64,000 bases of DNA from contig DHUT01000003.1 in the NCBI GenBank assembly GCA_002409285.1, positions 4,951 to 68,950 of the forward strand, in the 5' to 3' direction. The notes under the pieces are model-generated. The model searched no databases and had not been told where the DNA came from. It saw only the letters and a list, made by a program, of their open reading frames with translations. This stretch comes from Firmicutes bacterium UBA5227 (GTDB lineage: Bacteria > Bacillota > Clostridia > Tissierellales > Sedimentibacteraceae). A program made the translations under genes and the position numbers. Within the stretch, counting starts at the first letter, position 1. Each line of letters opens with the position of its first letter. This document shows, piece after piece, positions 27,008-36,215 of the stretch.

Positions 27008-27970
27008 TTAAACATAAAGATTATTGTATATTGTATCCAGTGAAGGCTGTGATGCTTTTTCTGAAGTTTCAATTCCATCTTGAATTTCGGCCTCCACATC
27101 GATTTTCATTTTTTCTACATCCGCATCTGTAATATATTTATTTTCTTTCAAGTACTGTTCAAATTTTTTTAGGCAGTCTTTTTTATGCCACTCTTCTGCA
27201 ACCTTACTATCTCTATATCTTGCCATATCTCCCTCAAAATGCCCTCGCCATCTGTAGCATTTACTCTCCAACACTGCCGGTCCGTTTCCTGCCCTGATAT
27301 AATCTGTAAGCTCCTTTGCTCCGTCATAAACACTCAGAACATCTGTTCCGTCGACCACCTTTGATATAATATTATAACCTGCAGCCCTTCCTGCACCCGG
27401 ATTTTCAATGCTGCATCCTTCGCTTGCAGATGTACTGATTGACCATTGATTATTATTCACAATGAACAAAATCGGTAATTTCCATACAGATGCCCAGTTC
27501 ATTGCCTCATGAACAGTACCCCTGCTGGTTGTTCCATCACCAAAGAAACAATAAACAATATTGTTACCGCCCTGCATTTTTAAAGCATAGCTGACACCCA
27601 CGGAAATTGGAATATCTCCTGCAAGTGCGCCGGAAATTCCTATAATTCCCTTTCCTTTATCCGCAATATGATTAATGCCGCCCTTTCCGTCAGAGTTACC
27701 TCCCATTTTACCCAGGATTTCACAGAAAATGTGACGGTAAGTCAGCCCCACATCATGATAAGCACTTACATTTCGATGTGTAAATTTAAACTGATCACCT
27801 TCTTTTCTGGTTGCCAGCACCCCGGTATAGCTTGCCTCTTCACCAACACCGCTATGAATGTGACCAGGAACCCAGCCTTGTGCATAAAGTTCAATAAGCC
27901 TTTCTTCCATCAGACGGTCAGAAAGCAGGCATTGATACATATCCAGCAATAACTCTTTTGAATAACTCAT
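27008..27970 (-). CDS. TPP-dependent dehydrogenase E1 alpha subunit
   Basis: 320 residues. The thiamine diphosphate motif runs from G-D-G-T-T-S-R-G to F-I-V-N-N-N (about 145-175). The length matches acetoin dehydrogenase E1 alpha (about 320-330) better than pyruvate or branched-chain E1 alpha (360-400). First gene of the operon, divergent from the TetR gene. PFOR (nifJ) nearby already handles pyruvate, which also argues for a different substrate. Confidence 0.92.
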   Translation of the reverse strand: MSYSKELLLDMYQCLLSDRLMEERLIELYAQGWVPGHIHSGVGEEASYTGVLATRKEGDQFKFTHRNVSAYHDVGLTYRHIFCEILGKMGGNSDGKGGINHIADKGKGIIGISGALAGDIPISVGVSYALKMQGGNNIVYCFFGDGTTSRGTVHEAMNWASVWKLPILFIVNNNQWSISTSASEGCSIENPGAGRAAGYNIISKVVDGTDVLSVYDGAKELTDYIRAGNGPAVLESKCYRWRGHFEGDMARYRDSKVAEEWHKKDCLKKFEQYLKENKYITDADVEKMKIDVEAEIQDGIETSEKASQPSLDTIYNNLYV

Positions 27971-28080
27971 AATTGCCTCCCTAAAAATACTTTGACTTTT
28001 TAATTATTTAATGTAAAATGTATAAAAATGAATAATTTTTGTGAATACGTTTAACATAAAACCAACATTTTTATATCTGA

Positions 28081-28109
28081 ATTCTATCTAATAGGGCAAA
28101 AAGAGTCAA
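28081..28109 (-). promoter_or_regulatory. Promoter of the E1-E2-E3/GntP operon
   Basis: On the minus strand TTGACT (28104-28109), 17-base spacer, TAGAAT (28081-28086), about 110 bases before E1 alpha. The near-palindrome at 28111-28133 touches the -35 box. Confidence 0.7.
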
Positions 28110-28110
28110 T

Positions 28111-28133
28111 TTACAAAAAACGTTTTTTTGTAA
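28111..28133. promoter_or_regulatory. Near-perfect palindrome, likely TetR operator
   Basis: A 23-base element, TTACAAAAAA-CG-TTTTTTTGTAA, is palindromic apart from one extra T. It lies in the divergent intergenic region, one base upstream of the operon -35 and about 50 bases before the TetR gene, the usual place for an operator shared by both. Confidence 0.6.
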
Positions 28134-28183
28134 TTAAATGAACATACTTTAACAATTTGTACATATTAAGGGAGGTATCTAAT

Positions 28184-28828
28184 ATGGAAATTTTTTCGGA
28201 AAAGGAAAATAAAAAAAGCACCCTTCGCACAAAGGAAGCTTTATTGAATGCATTATTGACCTTAGTAATGCAAAAGTCATTTGACGAAATTACCGTATCC
28301 AACATAATTCAGCTTTCAGGATACAGCCGGACAACCTTTTATAACTATTATGAAGACAAGTATGACATGATTGAAAAAATAATTGATGAGGAAGCCGAGG
28401 CCTTTGTAAATGCCGTCTGCAATCCTATACCAGAAAATATTCATATGACTTTTGAATCAGACATTTATATTCCTGGTCTATCTTTATTTGAACACGTGGA
28501 GCAAAATAAGAACTTATATTATGTACTTATTCACAATATGTTGCCTAACTACTCAATGGATTCTTTCTGCCAAAAAATAAGCAAGGTTTTTGAGCAGGTA
28601 ATTTCAATTGAATTATCAGGAAACCTTCAAGAACTGGATTTTCCGCTCTACTGCTATATTACGTCAGACACTTACATTGCATTCATAAAATATTGGGAAT
28701 TACACAATTTTTCTTTTACTCCAAAATATATGGCACGACAAATGATGACAAATTGGGTAAGAGTAAAAAAAGTATCAAGCGTTTCTGTCAAAAAATTACC
28801 TTCTAATTTCAATACTATTGATATTTGA
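28184..28828 (+). CDS. TetR/AcrR family regulator of the divergent operon
   Basis: 214 residues. N-terminal helix-turn-helix L-R-T-K-E-A-L-L-N-A-L ... I-T-V-S-N-I-I-Q-L-S-G-Y-S-R-T-T-F-Y-N-Y-Y is a typical TetR DNA-binding domain; the C-terminal ligand domain is not classifiable by eye. The ATG at 28184 has GGAGGT 7 bases upstream; the longer frame from 28157 does not. Position suggests control of the seven-gene operon by one of its metabolites. Confidence 0.86.
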   Translation: MEIFSEKENKKSTLRTKEALLNALLTLVMQKSFDEITVSNIIQLSGYSRTTFYNYYEDKYDMIEKIIDEEAEAFVNAVCNPIPENIHMTFESDIYIPGLSLFEHVEQNKNLYYVLIHNMLPNYSMDSFCQKISKVFEQVISIELSGNLQELDFPLYCYITSDTYIAFIKYWELHNFSFTPKYMARQMMTNWVRVKKVSSVSVKKLPSNFNTIDI

Positions 28829-28840
28829 AAACTCTCAATA

Positions 28841-28867
28841 GCCTCCTTGGAAAATTTCCAAGGAGGC
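28841..28867. terminator. Strong hairpin after the TetR gene
   Basis: A 13-bp perfect stem, GCCTCCTTGGAAA with TTTCCAAGGAGGC. No T-run follows on either strand. It lies between the TetR stop and the ilvD tail, so it probably served as a two-way terminator. Confidence 0.6.
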
Positions 28868-28903
28868 ATAAAAAGGATTAGTATAACTGTTAATTGTAAT
28901 TTT

Positions 28904-28975
28904 TTATTCCAGTATTGCACCATCGCTTGCTGACTTAACCTGTTTAACATAACGGGCAAGAAAACCTACAAACCT
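28904..28975 (-). pseudogene. C-terminal tail of dihydroxy-acid dehydratase (ilvD)
   Basis: On the minus strand 23 codons before a TAA read R-F-V-G-F-L-A-R-Y-V-K-Q-V-K-S-A-S-D-G-A-I-L-E. This matches the highly conserved IlvD ending (G-Y-L-A-R-Y-x-x-x-V-x-S-A-x-x-G-A). The rest of the gene is missing; a stop codon lies just upstream in this frame. Confidence 0.65.
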
Positions 28976-28979
28976 TTAT

Positions 28980-29219
28980 TCGAAAGGTTATCATCCATCT
29001 GAAGAAAATAAAATATCGAAAAGTTTTATAGAAGACATGATGCTTGAAAAATTGGATATAGATAATATACCAACCTATTCAGCCAAAATTACAGATAACC
29101 TTAAGGAACTTGAAAGCAACTATATAAATTTTTTACTGAATAAATTTGGCGGTGACAAGGATAAATTGTGCAATTATTTAAATATCAGCAAAACAACCTT
29201 ATGGCGAAAATTAAATTAA
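28980..29219 (+). pseudogene. C-terminal tail of a sigma-54-dependent regulator
   Basis: The frame is open from about 28960 and ends S-N-Y-I-N-F-L-L-N-K-F-G-G-D-K-D-K-L-C-N-Y-L-N-I-S-K-T-T-L-W-R-K-L-N. This is the Fis-like helix-turn-helix that closes NtrC/PrpR-type activators. The sensory and AAA+ domains are gone, and no start codon with a ribosome binding site is seen. It abuts the ilvD tail on the opposite strand, which suggests one deletion joined two genes. Confidence 0.7.
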
Positions 29220-29248
29220 AGCTGCTGTACTCTATGTACAGCAGCTTT
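29218..29248. terminator. Bidirectional terminator before nifJ end
   Basis: AAAGCTGCTGTAC (29218-29230) pairs perfectly with GTACAGCAGCTTT (29236-29248). Confidence 0.8.
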
Positions 29249-29259
29249 ATTGATTTTTC

Positions 29260-32200
29260 TTAATACTTCATTTCAGCCATTCTTATATAGCCTTCGTATC
29301 TATCTTTTGCATCTTTTTCTGCTTTGATATATAATTCTTCGGCTGTTTCAGGGAATGAAGCTTTCAGTGAAGAATATCTTACTTCTCCTTCAAGGAATTC
29401 TCTGAATGAAGCACTTGGAGCTTTGGAATCAAGTATAAACGGATTCTTTCCTTCCTCCTTGAGAAGTGGATTGAATCTGTATAAATGCCAGTATCCAGCT
29501 TCAACAGCTTTCTTTTCTCTGTCAACTGTCTTGCCCATTCCTGCCTTGATTCCATGGTTGATACATGGAGCATAGGCAATGATTAATGATGGACCTTCAT
29601 AGCTTTCAGCTTCTTTTAAAGCTTTAAGGAACTGATTCTTGTCAGCACCGATAGCAACCTGAGCCACATATACATAGCCGTATGTTGAAGCTATCATACC
29701 AAGGTCTTTTTTCTTAACTCTCTTTCCTGAAGCTGCAAATTTTGCAATTGCGGCTGTCTGAGTAGATTTAGAAGACTGACCGCCTGTATTTGAATAAACC
29801 TCCGTATCAAGCACAAGAACATTTACATCTTCTCCTGATGCCAGAACATGGTCTAATCCGCCGTATCCGATATCATAAGCCCAGCCGTCTCCGCCAATTA
29901 TCCATTGAGATTTCTTCACGAGATAATCTTTCTTGTCTAATATATTATTTATGTCTTTTGCGCATGCATCACATGGTTTAAAGCCTTTTAGTGCTTCAAT
30001 AACTTTTTCGGATGCTGCTTTTGACAGTTCTCCGTTGTTTTTAGTTTCAACCCATTCATTGAATACATCTCTCAAATTCTGAGGTATCTCTTTTTCTAAC
30101 AGACTGTCTATTGACAACTGGATAGAATCTCTCATCTGTCTTACTGCTGTAGCCATACCTAATCCATATTCCGCATTATCTTCAAACAATGAATTTGCCC
30201 ATGAAGGTCCTCTTCCGTTTGCATCTGTTGTATATGGTGTTGACGGTGCTGAAGCTCCCCAGATTGATGAACATCCTGTAGCATTAGCTATCATCATTCT
30301 GTCACCAAACAGCTGAGTGACTGTCTTTACATATGCTGTTTCTCCACAGCCTGCGCAAGCACCTGAGAATTCAAAATACGGTTTGCAGAACTGACTTCCT
30401 TTAACAGAAATTTTATCCATCAATCCATCTTTAATTGTTACTTTTTCGGAGGCATACTTCCAGTTTGAAACTCCTTCTTCCACTTCTTCTGCAATAGGAG
30501 TCATAACAAGAGCTTTGTTTCCTTTTTTGCCCGGACATATATCTGCGCAGTTTCCACATCCTGTACAATCCAGCGGACTTATTTGAATTCTGTATTCCAG
30601 TCCTTCTAAGCCCTTGCCAATTGCTTTAAGAGTTTCAAAGCCTTTCGGTGCTGCAGCCTTTTCTTTTTCATTCAGCAGTGTTGGTCTGATTACTGCATGA
30701 GGACAAACAAATGCACACTGATTACATTGTATACAGTTTTCAGCTACCCATTTAGGAACTTCTACAGCAATTCCTCTCTTTTCATAGGCTGCTGTTCCCT
30801 GTGGGAATGTACCGTCTTCTCTTCCCTCAAATGTGCTTACAGGAAGGTTGTCACCCTCTTGTCTGTTCATAACATCTGCAACGTCTTTAATAAAATCAGG
30901 TTTTTCTTCTTCTGTGAACGGAACCGCAAGACCGCTGTCAGCAGTTTCTTTATCAGCAGCATTTTTCCATAATTCCGGGATTTCAATTTTAACTAACTCA
31001 GTGATACCTTTTTGAACAGCTTCTTTGTTCATATTTACTATAGCATCACCTTTTTTACCGTATGATTTTTCAATTGCCTTATTTAAATATTCAACAGCCT
31101 CATCAGCAGGAATAACATCAGCCAGCTTGAAGAAAGCAGATTGGATAATCATGTTTGTTCTGTTTCCCAGCCCTAATTCATGAGCAATTTTTGTAGCGTT
31201 GATCGTATAGAAGTTAATATTCTTTTCAGCTAAATATTTCTTATATTTTGCAGGCAGATTTTCTTCTAACTCTTCTTTTGACCAAAGGGTATTCAACAAG
31301 AATGTTCCGCCTTTTTTAAGTCCTGCCAGCACATCATATTTTGCAACATATGATTGCTGTGACAATGAAACAAAGTCGGCCTCATCTATTAAATAAGTTG
31401 ATCTGATTGGAGATTTACCGAATCTTAAGTGTGATACGGTAATACCGCCGGATTTTTTAGAGTCGTATGAGAAATATCCCTGAGCATACATATTTGTATG
31501 GTCACCGATAATTTTTATTGCATCTTTGTTGGCTCCGACGGTACCGTCTGAACCCAAACCCCAGAATTTACATCTTACTGTTCCGGGAGCTGAAGTGTTT
31601 ACAACCTCAGGTGTTTCTAAAGACGTAAATGTTACATCATCAACTATACCTATTGTAAAGTTATTCTTTGGTTCGTCCTGCTTTAAATTGTTATAAACTG
31701 CAAATATCTGAGCAGGAGTAGTATCCTTTGAGCCTAATCCGTATCTTCCGCCAACTATTACAGGCTGTTTTTCTTTATCGTAGAATAAGGATTTAATGTC
31801 TAAGTACAATGGTTCTCCGACTGAACCTGGTTCCTTGCATCTGTCAAGAACAGCTATCTTTTTAACAGTCTTTGGCAAAACATCAAAGAAGTATTTTGAT
31901 GAGAACGGTCTGTACAAGTGAACTATTACTATACCTACTTTTTCACCCTTTGCATTTAAGTAGTCAATTACTTCTTCGGCTGTTTCAGTAACAGAACCCA
32001 TGGCAACTATAATATTTTCAGCATCCGGTGCACCATAATAGTTAAACGGCTTATATTCTCTTCCGGTTATTTTTTCTATTTCCTTCATGTAATCTGCAAC
32101 CACATCAGGAACTGCTTCATAGAACTTATTTGAAGATTCTCTTGCCTGGAAGAATATATCAGGATTTTGTGCTGTTCCCCTCGTTACAGGGTGTTCAGGG

Positions 32201-32826
32201 TTAAGTGCTCTGGCTCTGAATTCATTAACAGCATCCATATCGACTAATCTTTCAAATTCAGAATAATCAATAACCTCTATCTTTTGAACTTCATGAGATG
32301 TTCTGAATCCATCAAAGAAATGTACGAAAGGAACTCTTGTTTTAAGAGTAGATAAGTGTGCAACTCCGCCTAAATCCATTGCTTCCTGGACACTGCTTGA
32401 AGCCAGCATTGCAAATCCTGTTTGTCTTGCAGCCATTACATCTGAATGGTCTCCAAAAATTGACAATGCATGTCCGGCAATAGCCCTTGCAGAAACATGG
32501 AATACTGCAGGCAACAATTCTCCTGCTATTTTATACATATTAGGAATCATTAACAACAAACCTTGTGAAGCTGTATAAGTTGTTGTAAGAGCACCTGCTT
32601 GCAATGAACCGTGAACGGCGCCTGATGCACCGCCTTCTGACTGCATTTCCACAACCTTAACGGTCTGACCGAAAATGTTTTTTTGACCATGTGCTGCCCA
32701 TTCATCAGCAAGTTCAGCCATTGGAGAAGAAGGTGTTATGGGAAATATTGCCGCAACGTCTGTAAAGGCATACGAAACATACGCAGCAGCTGTATTTCCG
32801 TCCATAGTTTTCATAACTTTTGACAT
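29260..32826 (-). CDS. nifJ: Pyruvate:ferredoxin (flavodoxin) oxidoreductase
   Basis: 1188 residues, full-length single-chain PFOR. It oxidises pyruvate to acetyl-CoA and CO2 and reduces ferredoxin. Order: domain I (D-G-N-T-A-A-A-Y-V-S-Y-A-F), domain II, gamma domain (G-L-G-S-D-G-T-V-G-A-N-K), two [4Fe-4S] motifs (C-I-Q-C-N-Q-C-A-F-V-C-P about 690; C-T-G-C-G-N-C-A-D-I-C-P about 745) and the TPP domain with C-A-G-C-G-E-T and G-G-D-G-W-A-Y-D-I-G-Y-G. Monocistronic, with a long leader. It is the central enzyme for energy metabolism here. Confidence 0.97.
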   Translation of the reverse strand: MSKVMKTMDGNTAAAYVSYAFTDVAAIFPITPSSPMAELADEWAAHGQKNIFGQTVKVVEMQSEGGASGAVHGSLQAGALTTTYTASQGLLLMIPNMYKIAGELLPAVFHVSARAIAGHALSIFGDHSDVMAARQTGFAMLASSSVQEAMDLGGVAHLSTLKTRVPFVHFFDGFRTSHEVQKIEVIDYSEFERLVDMDAVNEFRARALNPEHPVTRGTAQNPDIFFQARESSNKFYEAVPDVVADYMKEIEKITGREYKPFNYYGAPDAENIIVAMGSVTETAEEVIDYLNAKGEKVGIVIVHLYRPFSSKYFFDVLPKTVKKIAVLDRCKEPGSVGEPLYLDIKSLFYDKEKQPVIVGGRYGLGSKDTTPAQIFAVYNNLKQDEPKNNFTIGIVDDVTFTSLETPEVVNTSAPGTVRCKFWGLGSDGTVGANKDAIKIIGDHTNMYAQGYFSYDSKKSGGITVSHLRFGKSPIRSTYLIDEADFVSLSQQSYVAKYDVLAGLKKGGTFLLNTLWSKEELEENLPAKYKKYLAEKNINFYTINATKIAHELGLGNRTNMIIQSAFFKLADVIPADEAVEYLNKAIEKSYGKKGDAIVNMNKEAVQKGITELVKIEIPELWKNAADKETADSGLAVPFTEEEKPDFIKDVADVMNRQEGDNLPVSTFEGREDGTFPQGTAAYEKRGIAVEVPKWVAENCIQCNQCAFVCPHAVIRPTLLNEKEKAAAPKGFETLKAIGKGLEGLEYRIQISPLDCTGCGNCADICPGKKGNKALVMTPIAEEVEEGVSNWKYASEKVTIKDGLMDKISVKGSQFCKPYFEFSGACAGCGETAYVKTVTQLFGDRMMIANATGCSSIWGASAPSTPYTTDANGRGPSWANSLFEDNAEYGLGMATAVRQMRDSIQLSIDSLLEKEIPQNLRDVFNEWVETKNNGELSKAASEKVIEALKGFKPCDACAKDINNILDKKDYLVKKSQWIIGGDGWAYDIGYGGLDHVLASGEDVNVLVLDTEVYSNTGGQSSKSTQTAAIAKFAASGKRVKKKDLGMIASTYGYVYVAQVAIGADKNQFLKALKEAESYEGPSLIIAYAPCINHGIKAGMGKTVDREKKAVEAGYWHLYRFNPLLKEEGKNPFILDSKAPSASFREFLEGEVRYSSLKASFPETAEELYIKAEKDAKDRYEGYIRMAEMKY

Positions 32827-33009
32827 TTATAATCCTCCTATATAATTATTATTTTATTATAATGTAACCATAATAATATTGGATAAAAACGGAAGCCATT
32901 GTGCAAACAACTACATCATATTTACACCATAGAGTCGACGCTCATAACAAAGACTTCATCTTAATAAACAAAGCCTATTTTTGAGCCGTTATTTACCAAT
33001 ACACGATAG

Positions 33010-33038
33010 ATTATATCTTAAAGTAAAATTAAATGCAA
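33010..33038 (-). promoter_or_regulatory. Promoter of nifJ, with a long leader
   Basis: On the minus strand TTGCAT (33033-33038), 17-base spacer, TATAAT (33010-33015). The start codon is about 180 bases away, leaving an untranslated leader in which I recognise no known riboswitch. Confidence 0.65.
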
Positions 33039-33207
33039 CCATAAAAATTGCATAATCTTCTCATAAAAATTAAGTATTTTTCTTATTTTATACGACCATA
33101 ATTTTTTTATAACACAAAGATGTTTACATCTTTGGCATATTTTATAATAAACTTTAATTTATGAAATTTTTTTAAAATTTGCAGGTTGAATTGCAAATTT
33201 TAAAATG
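33039..33207. other. Spacer after hprK with two hairpins
   Basis: CAAAGATG-ttta-CATCTTTG (33115-33134) and AAAATTTGCA/TGCAAATTTT (33174-33201) are perfect stems. Neither is followed by a clear T-run on the minus strand, so they are only possible terminators for hprK. No gene is seen. Confidence 0.45.
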
Positions 33208-34119
33208 TTATCTTGTTAAATTATGAAACCTTTTGTTGTATGTTTCCAAGGGATTATAACCTAAAAGCTTTTGCCTGTAATTTTTAGCGGCTATTTCTAT
33301 AATAGCTGAAATATTTCTACCCGGCCTTACGGGAATCACTACTGTGGGAACCTTGATTCCAAGAATCTCCGTATAGTCCTCGTCAGTACCTATTCTGTCA
33401 TATTCCTTGTTTTCATCCCACTCTTCCAGCTCTATAACTATTTCCACAAATTGTTCAAGCCTGATGGATCCCACACCGAACAAGTGCTTTATATCAAGTA
33501 TGCCTATTCCTCTTATTTCCATAAGATGTTGGGTAAGCTCAGGGCATGTTGCCTTTAATCCGTTGTCGACTCTTTTGATAATAACAGCATCATCCGCAAT
33601 AAGACGATGACCCCTGTTAATGAGTTCAAGAGAGGTTTCGCTTTTCCCTATCCCGCTTTTTCCCTTTATCAATACCCCGACGCCAAATACTTCAAGGCAT
33701 ACTCCGTGAATGGTGGTTTCTTCAGCCAGTTCCTCTTCAAGAAAGTTTATGAGTATATTTTGAAGCTTATCTGTTTTTTGGTTTGAAGTGAAAACCGGTC
33801 TTTTATATTTTTTTGCATAATATATTATGTCTTCATCTACAGCCATCTCATTGGCGATTATGAGAGCAGGAATGGGGAAGCTTAAAAATTTCTCAAGCCT
33901 TTGTTTTTTTATATTTTCTTCCAATGTTTTAAGATAATATATTTCCGCTTTGCCCATAACCTGGACTCGTTCAAATGAAAACCAGTCAAAATAACCTGCT
34001 ATCTGAAGCCCCGGCCTTATTATTTCCGGAGTGTAAATTCTCGACTGCACATCCTCCGGATAATAAACAGGTTCTAAATTCATATAATTTACTAAATCTT
34101 CAAGTTTTACATACTGCAT
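33208..34119 (-). CDS. hprK: HPr kinase/phosphorylase
   Basis: 303 residues. It phosphorylates Ser-46 of HPr and reverses this with phosphate, controlling carbon catabolite repression. Walker A G-K-S-G-I-G-K-S-E (about 151-159), the L-I-A-D-D-A-V loop and the HprK signature region M-E-I-R-G-I-G-I are present. It follows uvrC by 77 bases on the same strand. Confidence 0.95.
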   Translation of the reverse strand: MQYVKLEDLVNYMNLEPVYYPEDVQSRIYTPEIIRPGLQIAGYFDWFSFERVQVMGKAEIYYLKTLEENIKKQRLEKFLSFPIPALIIANEMAVDEDIIYYAKKYKRPVFTSNQKTDKLQNILINFLEEELAEETTIHGVCLEVFGVGVLIKGKSGIGKSETSLELINRGHRLIADDAVIIKRVDNGLKATCPELTQHLMEIRGIGILDIKHLFGVGSIRLEQFVEIVIELEEWDENKEYDRIGTDEDYTEILGIKVPTVVIPVRPGRNISAIIEIAAKNYRQKLLGYNPLETYNKRFHNLTR

Positions 34120-34196
34120 ATCGCTACCCCTCTAAAAAATTAAAATTAAAATCTAAGGTTAAAACTTATGCTCTCACATTTTATAATAATTCACGT

Positions 34197-36044
34197 TTAT
34201 TGTTCACTTTTGTTTTTATGGAAATAATTATATACCGACTCAGCAGCTCTTAAATTCATTCCTTCGGCAATTTTTAACTCATCCACACTTTTATTCTTTA
34301 TATTATCCACAGAGCCAAAACTTTTAAGTAGGTTTATCTTTCTTTTCTCACCTATGTTTTCAATATTATCCAGCTCTGATTTAAATAATGTTTTATCTCT
34401 TAAATTCCTGTGGTATTCAATTGCAAATCTGTGAGCCTCTTCCTGTATTCTGTAAATTAAGCGGTAGACCTTGTCCGTCTTCTGCAATTCTATTTCATTA
34501 TTCTGATAAATCAATCCTCTTGTGGTATGCTTGTCATCCTTTATCATTCCACAAACAGGTATATTTAATCCATAATTGTAAATAACTTCTTCTGCAATGC
34601 CTGTCTGTCCTTTTCCGCCGTCAATTAATATCAAATCAGGCATTTTACTAAAACCATTTATATCCTCCTGACTAAGACCTCTGTTAAACCGTCTTTCAAG
34701 GACTTCCTCCATGCTTTTATAATCATTTGGTCCTGTCACGGTTTTAATTCTAAACCTTCTGTAATTGCTTTTACTTGGAATTCCCCTTTCAAAAACAACC
34801 ATTGACCCTACTGATTCAACTCCCTGAATATTAGAAATATCATAAGCCTCAATCCTAAGTGGTGCATCCTCCATGCCAAGCAAATTACCCAATCCTGTCA
34901 CTGCCTCCATGCCTTCATCAAGATTTTTCTTAATCCTTCCACTGCCCTTTTCCAAAATTTCAAGAGCGTTTTTCTTTATCATCTTAATGAGCATGCTCTT
35001 ATCCCCTTTTATGGGAACTTTAATTGAAACCTTATTTCCTCTTTTTTCGGACAGAAGATTTTCAAAAACTTCTCTATCTTCAATATCGGTCTCAATGTAA
35101 ATTTCTTTAGGAACATAGACAGTTCCTGTATAAAATTGAGACAGGAATGAGCTGATTATTTCCTCTCTTGTTTCATTTTCTATATTAGTCAAAAGATAAT
35201 GCTCTCTCCCTATAATCTTTCCATTTCGTATAAAGAAAATTTGAATACAAGCTTCCTCAACCCCTAAAGCACTGCCTATTACATCCTGATCAATATTTGA
35301 ATTTGCAGACACAATTTTTTGCTTCTCCGATATTATTTCCAGTGCTCTGATTTGATCTCTGTATTTTGCTGCTGCTTCAAAATCAAGGCTTTCCGATGCC
35401 ATCTGCATTTTTTCATTCAATGACTTAATAAGTTCTTCTTCCTTGCCGTTCAAAAAGCTTATTGCCTTGTTCACTTCTTCTCTGTACTCTTTATAATCTA
35501 CATTGCCCATACATGGTGCCGTGCATCTTTTGATGTGATAATTCAAGCATGGTCTTTGATTTTTCCTGCTTCCGTCAAGCCTAAGAGAACATTTTCTCAG
35601 CTTGTACAGACTTCCGATAATGTCTATTATTTCATTGACCGCATAGGCACTCGGATACGGACCAAAATATTTTGCCCCATCTCTTTTTACTTCTCTAACC
35701 TTATAAATTCTTGGATACTTTTCCTGAACCGAAATTTTTATATATGGATACTGCTTGTCATCTCTTAAGAGTGTGTTGTACTTAGGTCTATGCTTCTTAA
35801 TTAAGTTGGCTTCCAGTATAAGCGCTTCTACTTCATTGTCTACGATTATATATTCAAATTCCGCAATATTTCTTATCATCGCTTCTATTTTCGGTGTATG
35901 GTTCTTAGACTGAAAATATTGCCTCACTCTTTTTTTAAGGTTTTTCGCCTTTCCGACATATATAATTTCGCCAAATTCATTTTTCATCTGGTAGACACCC
36001 GGATTATCCGGTATCTTCTTTAATTCTTCCTGTATATCAAACAT
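34197..36044 (-). CDS. uvrC: Excinuclease ABC subunit C
   Basis: 615 residues. GIY-YIG nuclease domain at the N-terminus (P-G-V-Y-Q-M-K ... I-I-Y-V-G-K-A-K-N-L), a four-Cys motif around C-L-N-Y-H-I-K-R-C-T-A-P-C, UvrB-interacting UVR helix (D-F-E-A-A-A-K-Y-R-D-Q-I), the RNase H-like second nuclease (Y-D-I-S-N-I-Q-G and D-L-I-L-I-D-G-G-K-G-Q) and C-terminal helix-hairpin-helix. The ATG at 36044, preceded by AGGGAG, is preferred to 36059. Confidence 0.96.
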   Translation of the reverse strand: MFDIQEELKKIPDNPGVYQMKNEFGEIIYVGKAKNLKKRVRQYFQSKNHTPKIEAMIRNIAEFEYIIVDNEVEALILEANLIKKHRPKYNTLLRDDKQYPYIKISVQEKYPRIYKVREVKRDGAKYFGPYPSAYAVNEIIDIIGSLYKLRKCSLRLDGSRKNQRPCLNYHIKRCTAPCMGNVDYKEYREEVNKAISFLNGKEEELIKSLNEKMQMASESLDFEAAAKYRDQIRALEIISEKQKIVSANSNIDQDVIGSALGVEEACIQIFFIRNGKIIGREHYLLTNIENETREEIISSFLSQFYTGTVYVPKEIYIETDIEDREVFENLLSEKRGNKVSIKVPIKGDKSMLIKMIKKNALEILEKGSGRIKKNLDEGMEAVTGLGNLLGMEDAPLRIEAYDISNIQGVESVGSMVVFERGIPSKSNYRRFRIKTVTGPNDYKSMEEVLERRFNRGLSQEDINGFSKMPDLILIDGGKGQTGIAEEVIYNYGLNIPVCGMIKDDKHTTRGLIYQNNEIELQKTDKVYRLIYRIQEEAHRFAIEYHRNLRDKTLFKSELDNIENIGEKRKINLLKSFGSVDNIKNKSVDELKIAEGMNLRAAESVYNYFHKNKSEQ

Positions 36045-36153
36045 AGTAGCTCCCTGCAATTTTACATATTGATATTATACCATGAACGGCTTAATATTAA
36101 CATAATTTATAATTAATTTTAAATTAATTTTTATATAACAGTTTGTAATTTTA

Positions 36154-36198
36154 ATGCAAAAAAAGAGCCCGGACTGAATTTTCAGTCCTAAGGCTCTT
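36154..36198 (-). repeat. Dispersed terminator-like repeat, copy 1
   Basis: 45 bases starting ATGCAAAAAAAGAGCCCGG. AAGAGCC pairs with GGCTCTT and an inner stem GGACTGAA/TTCAGTCC closes the loop. It lies just after the TasA-like gene, so it probably ends that transcript. About 41 of 45 bases match the element at 46186-46229. Confidence 0.75.
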
Positions 36199-36215
36199 AG
36201 TTAATTATTCTGTGT

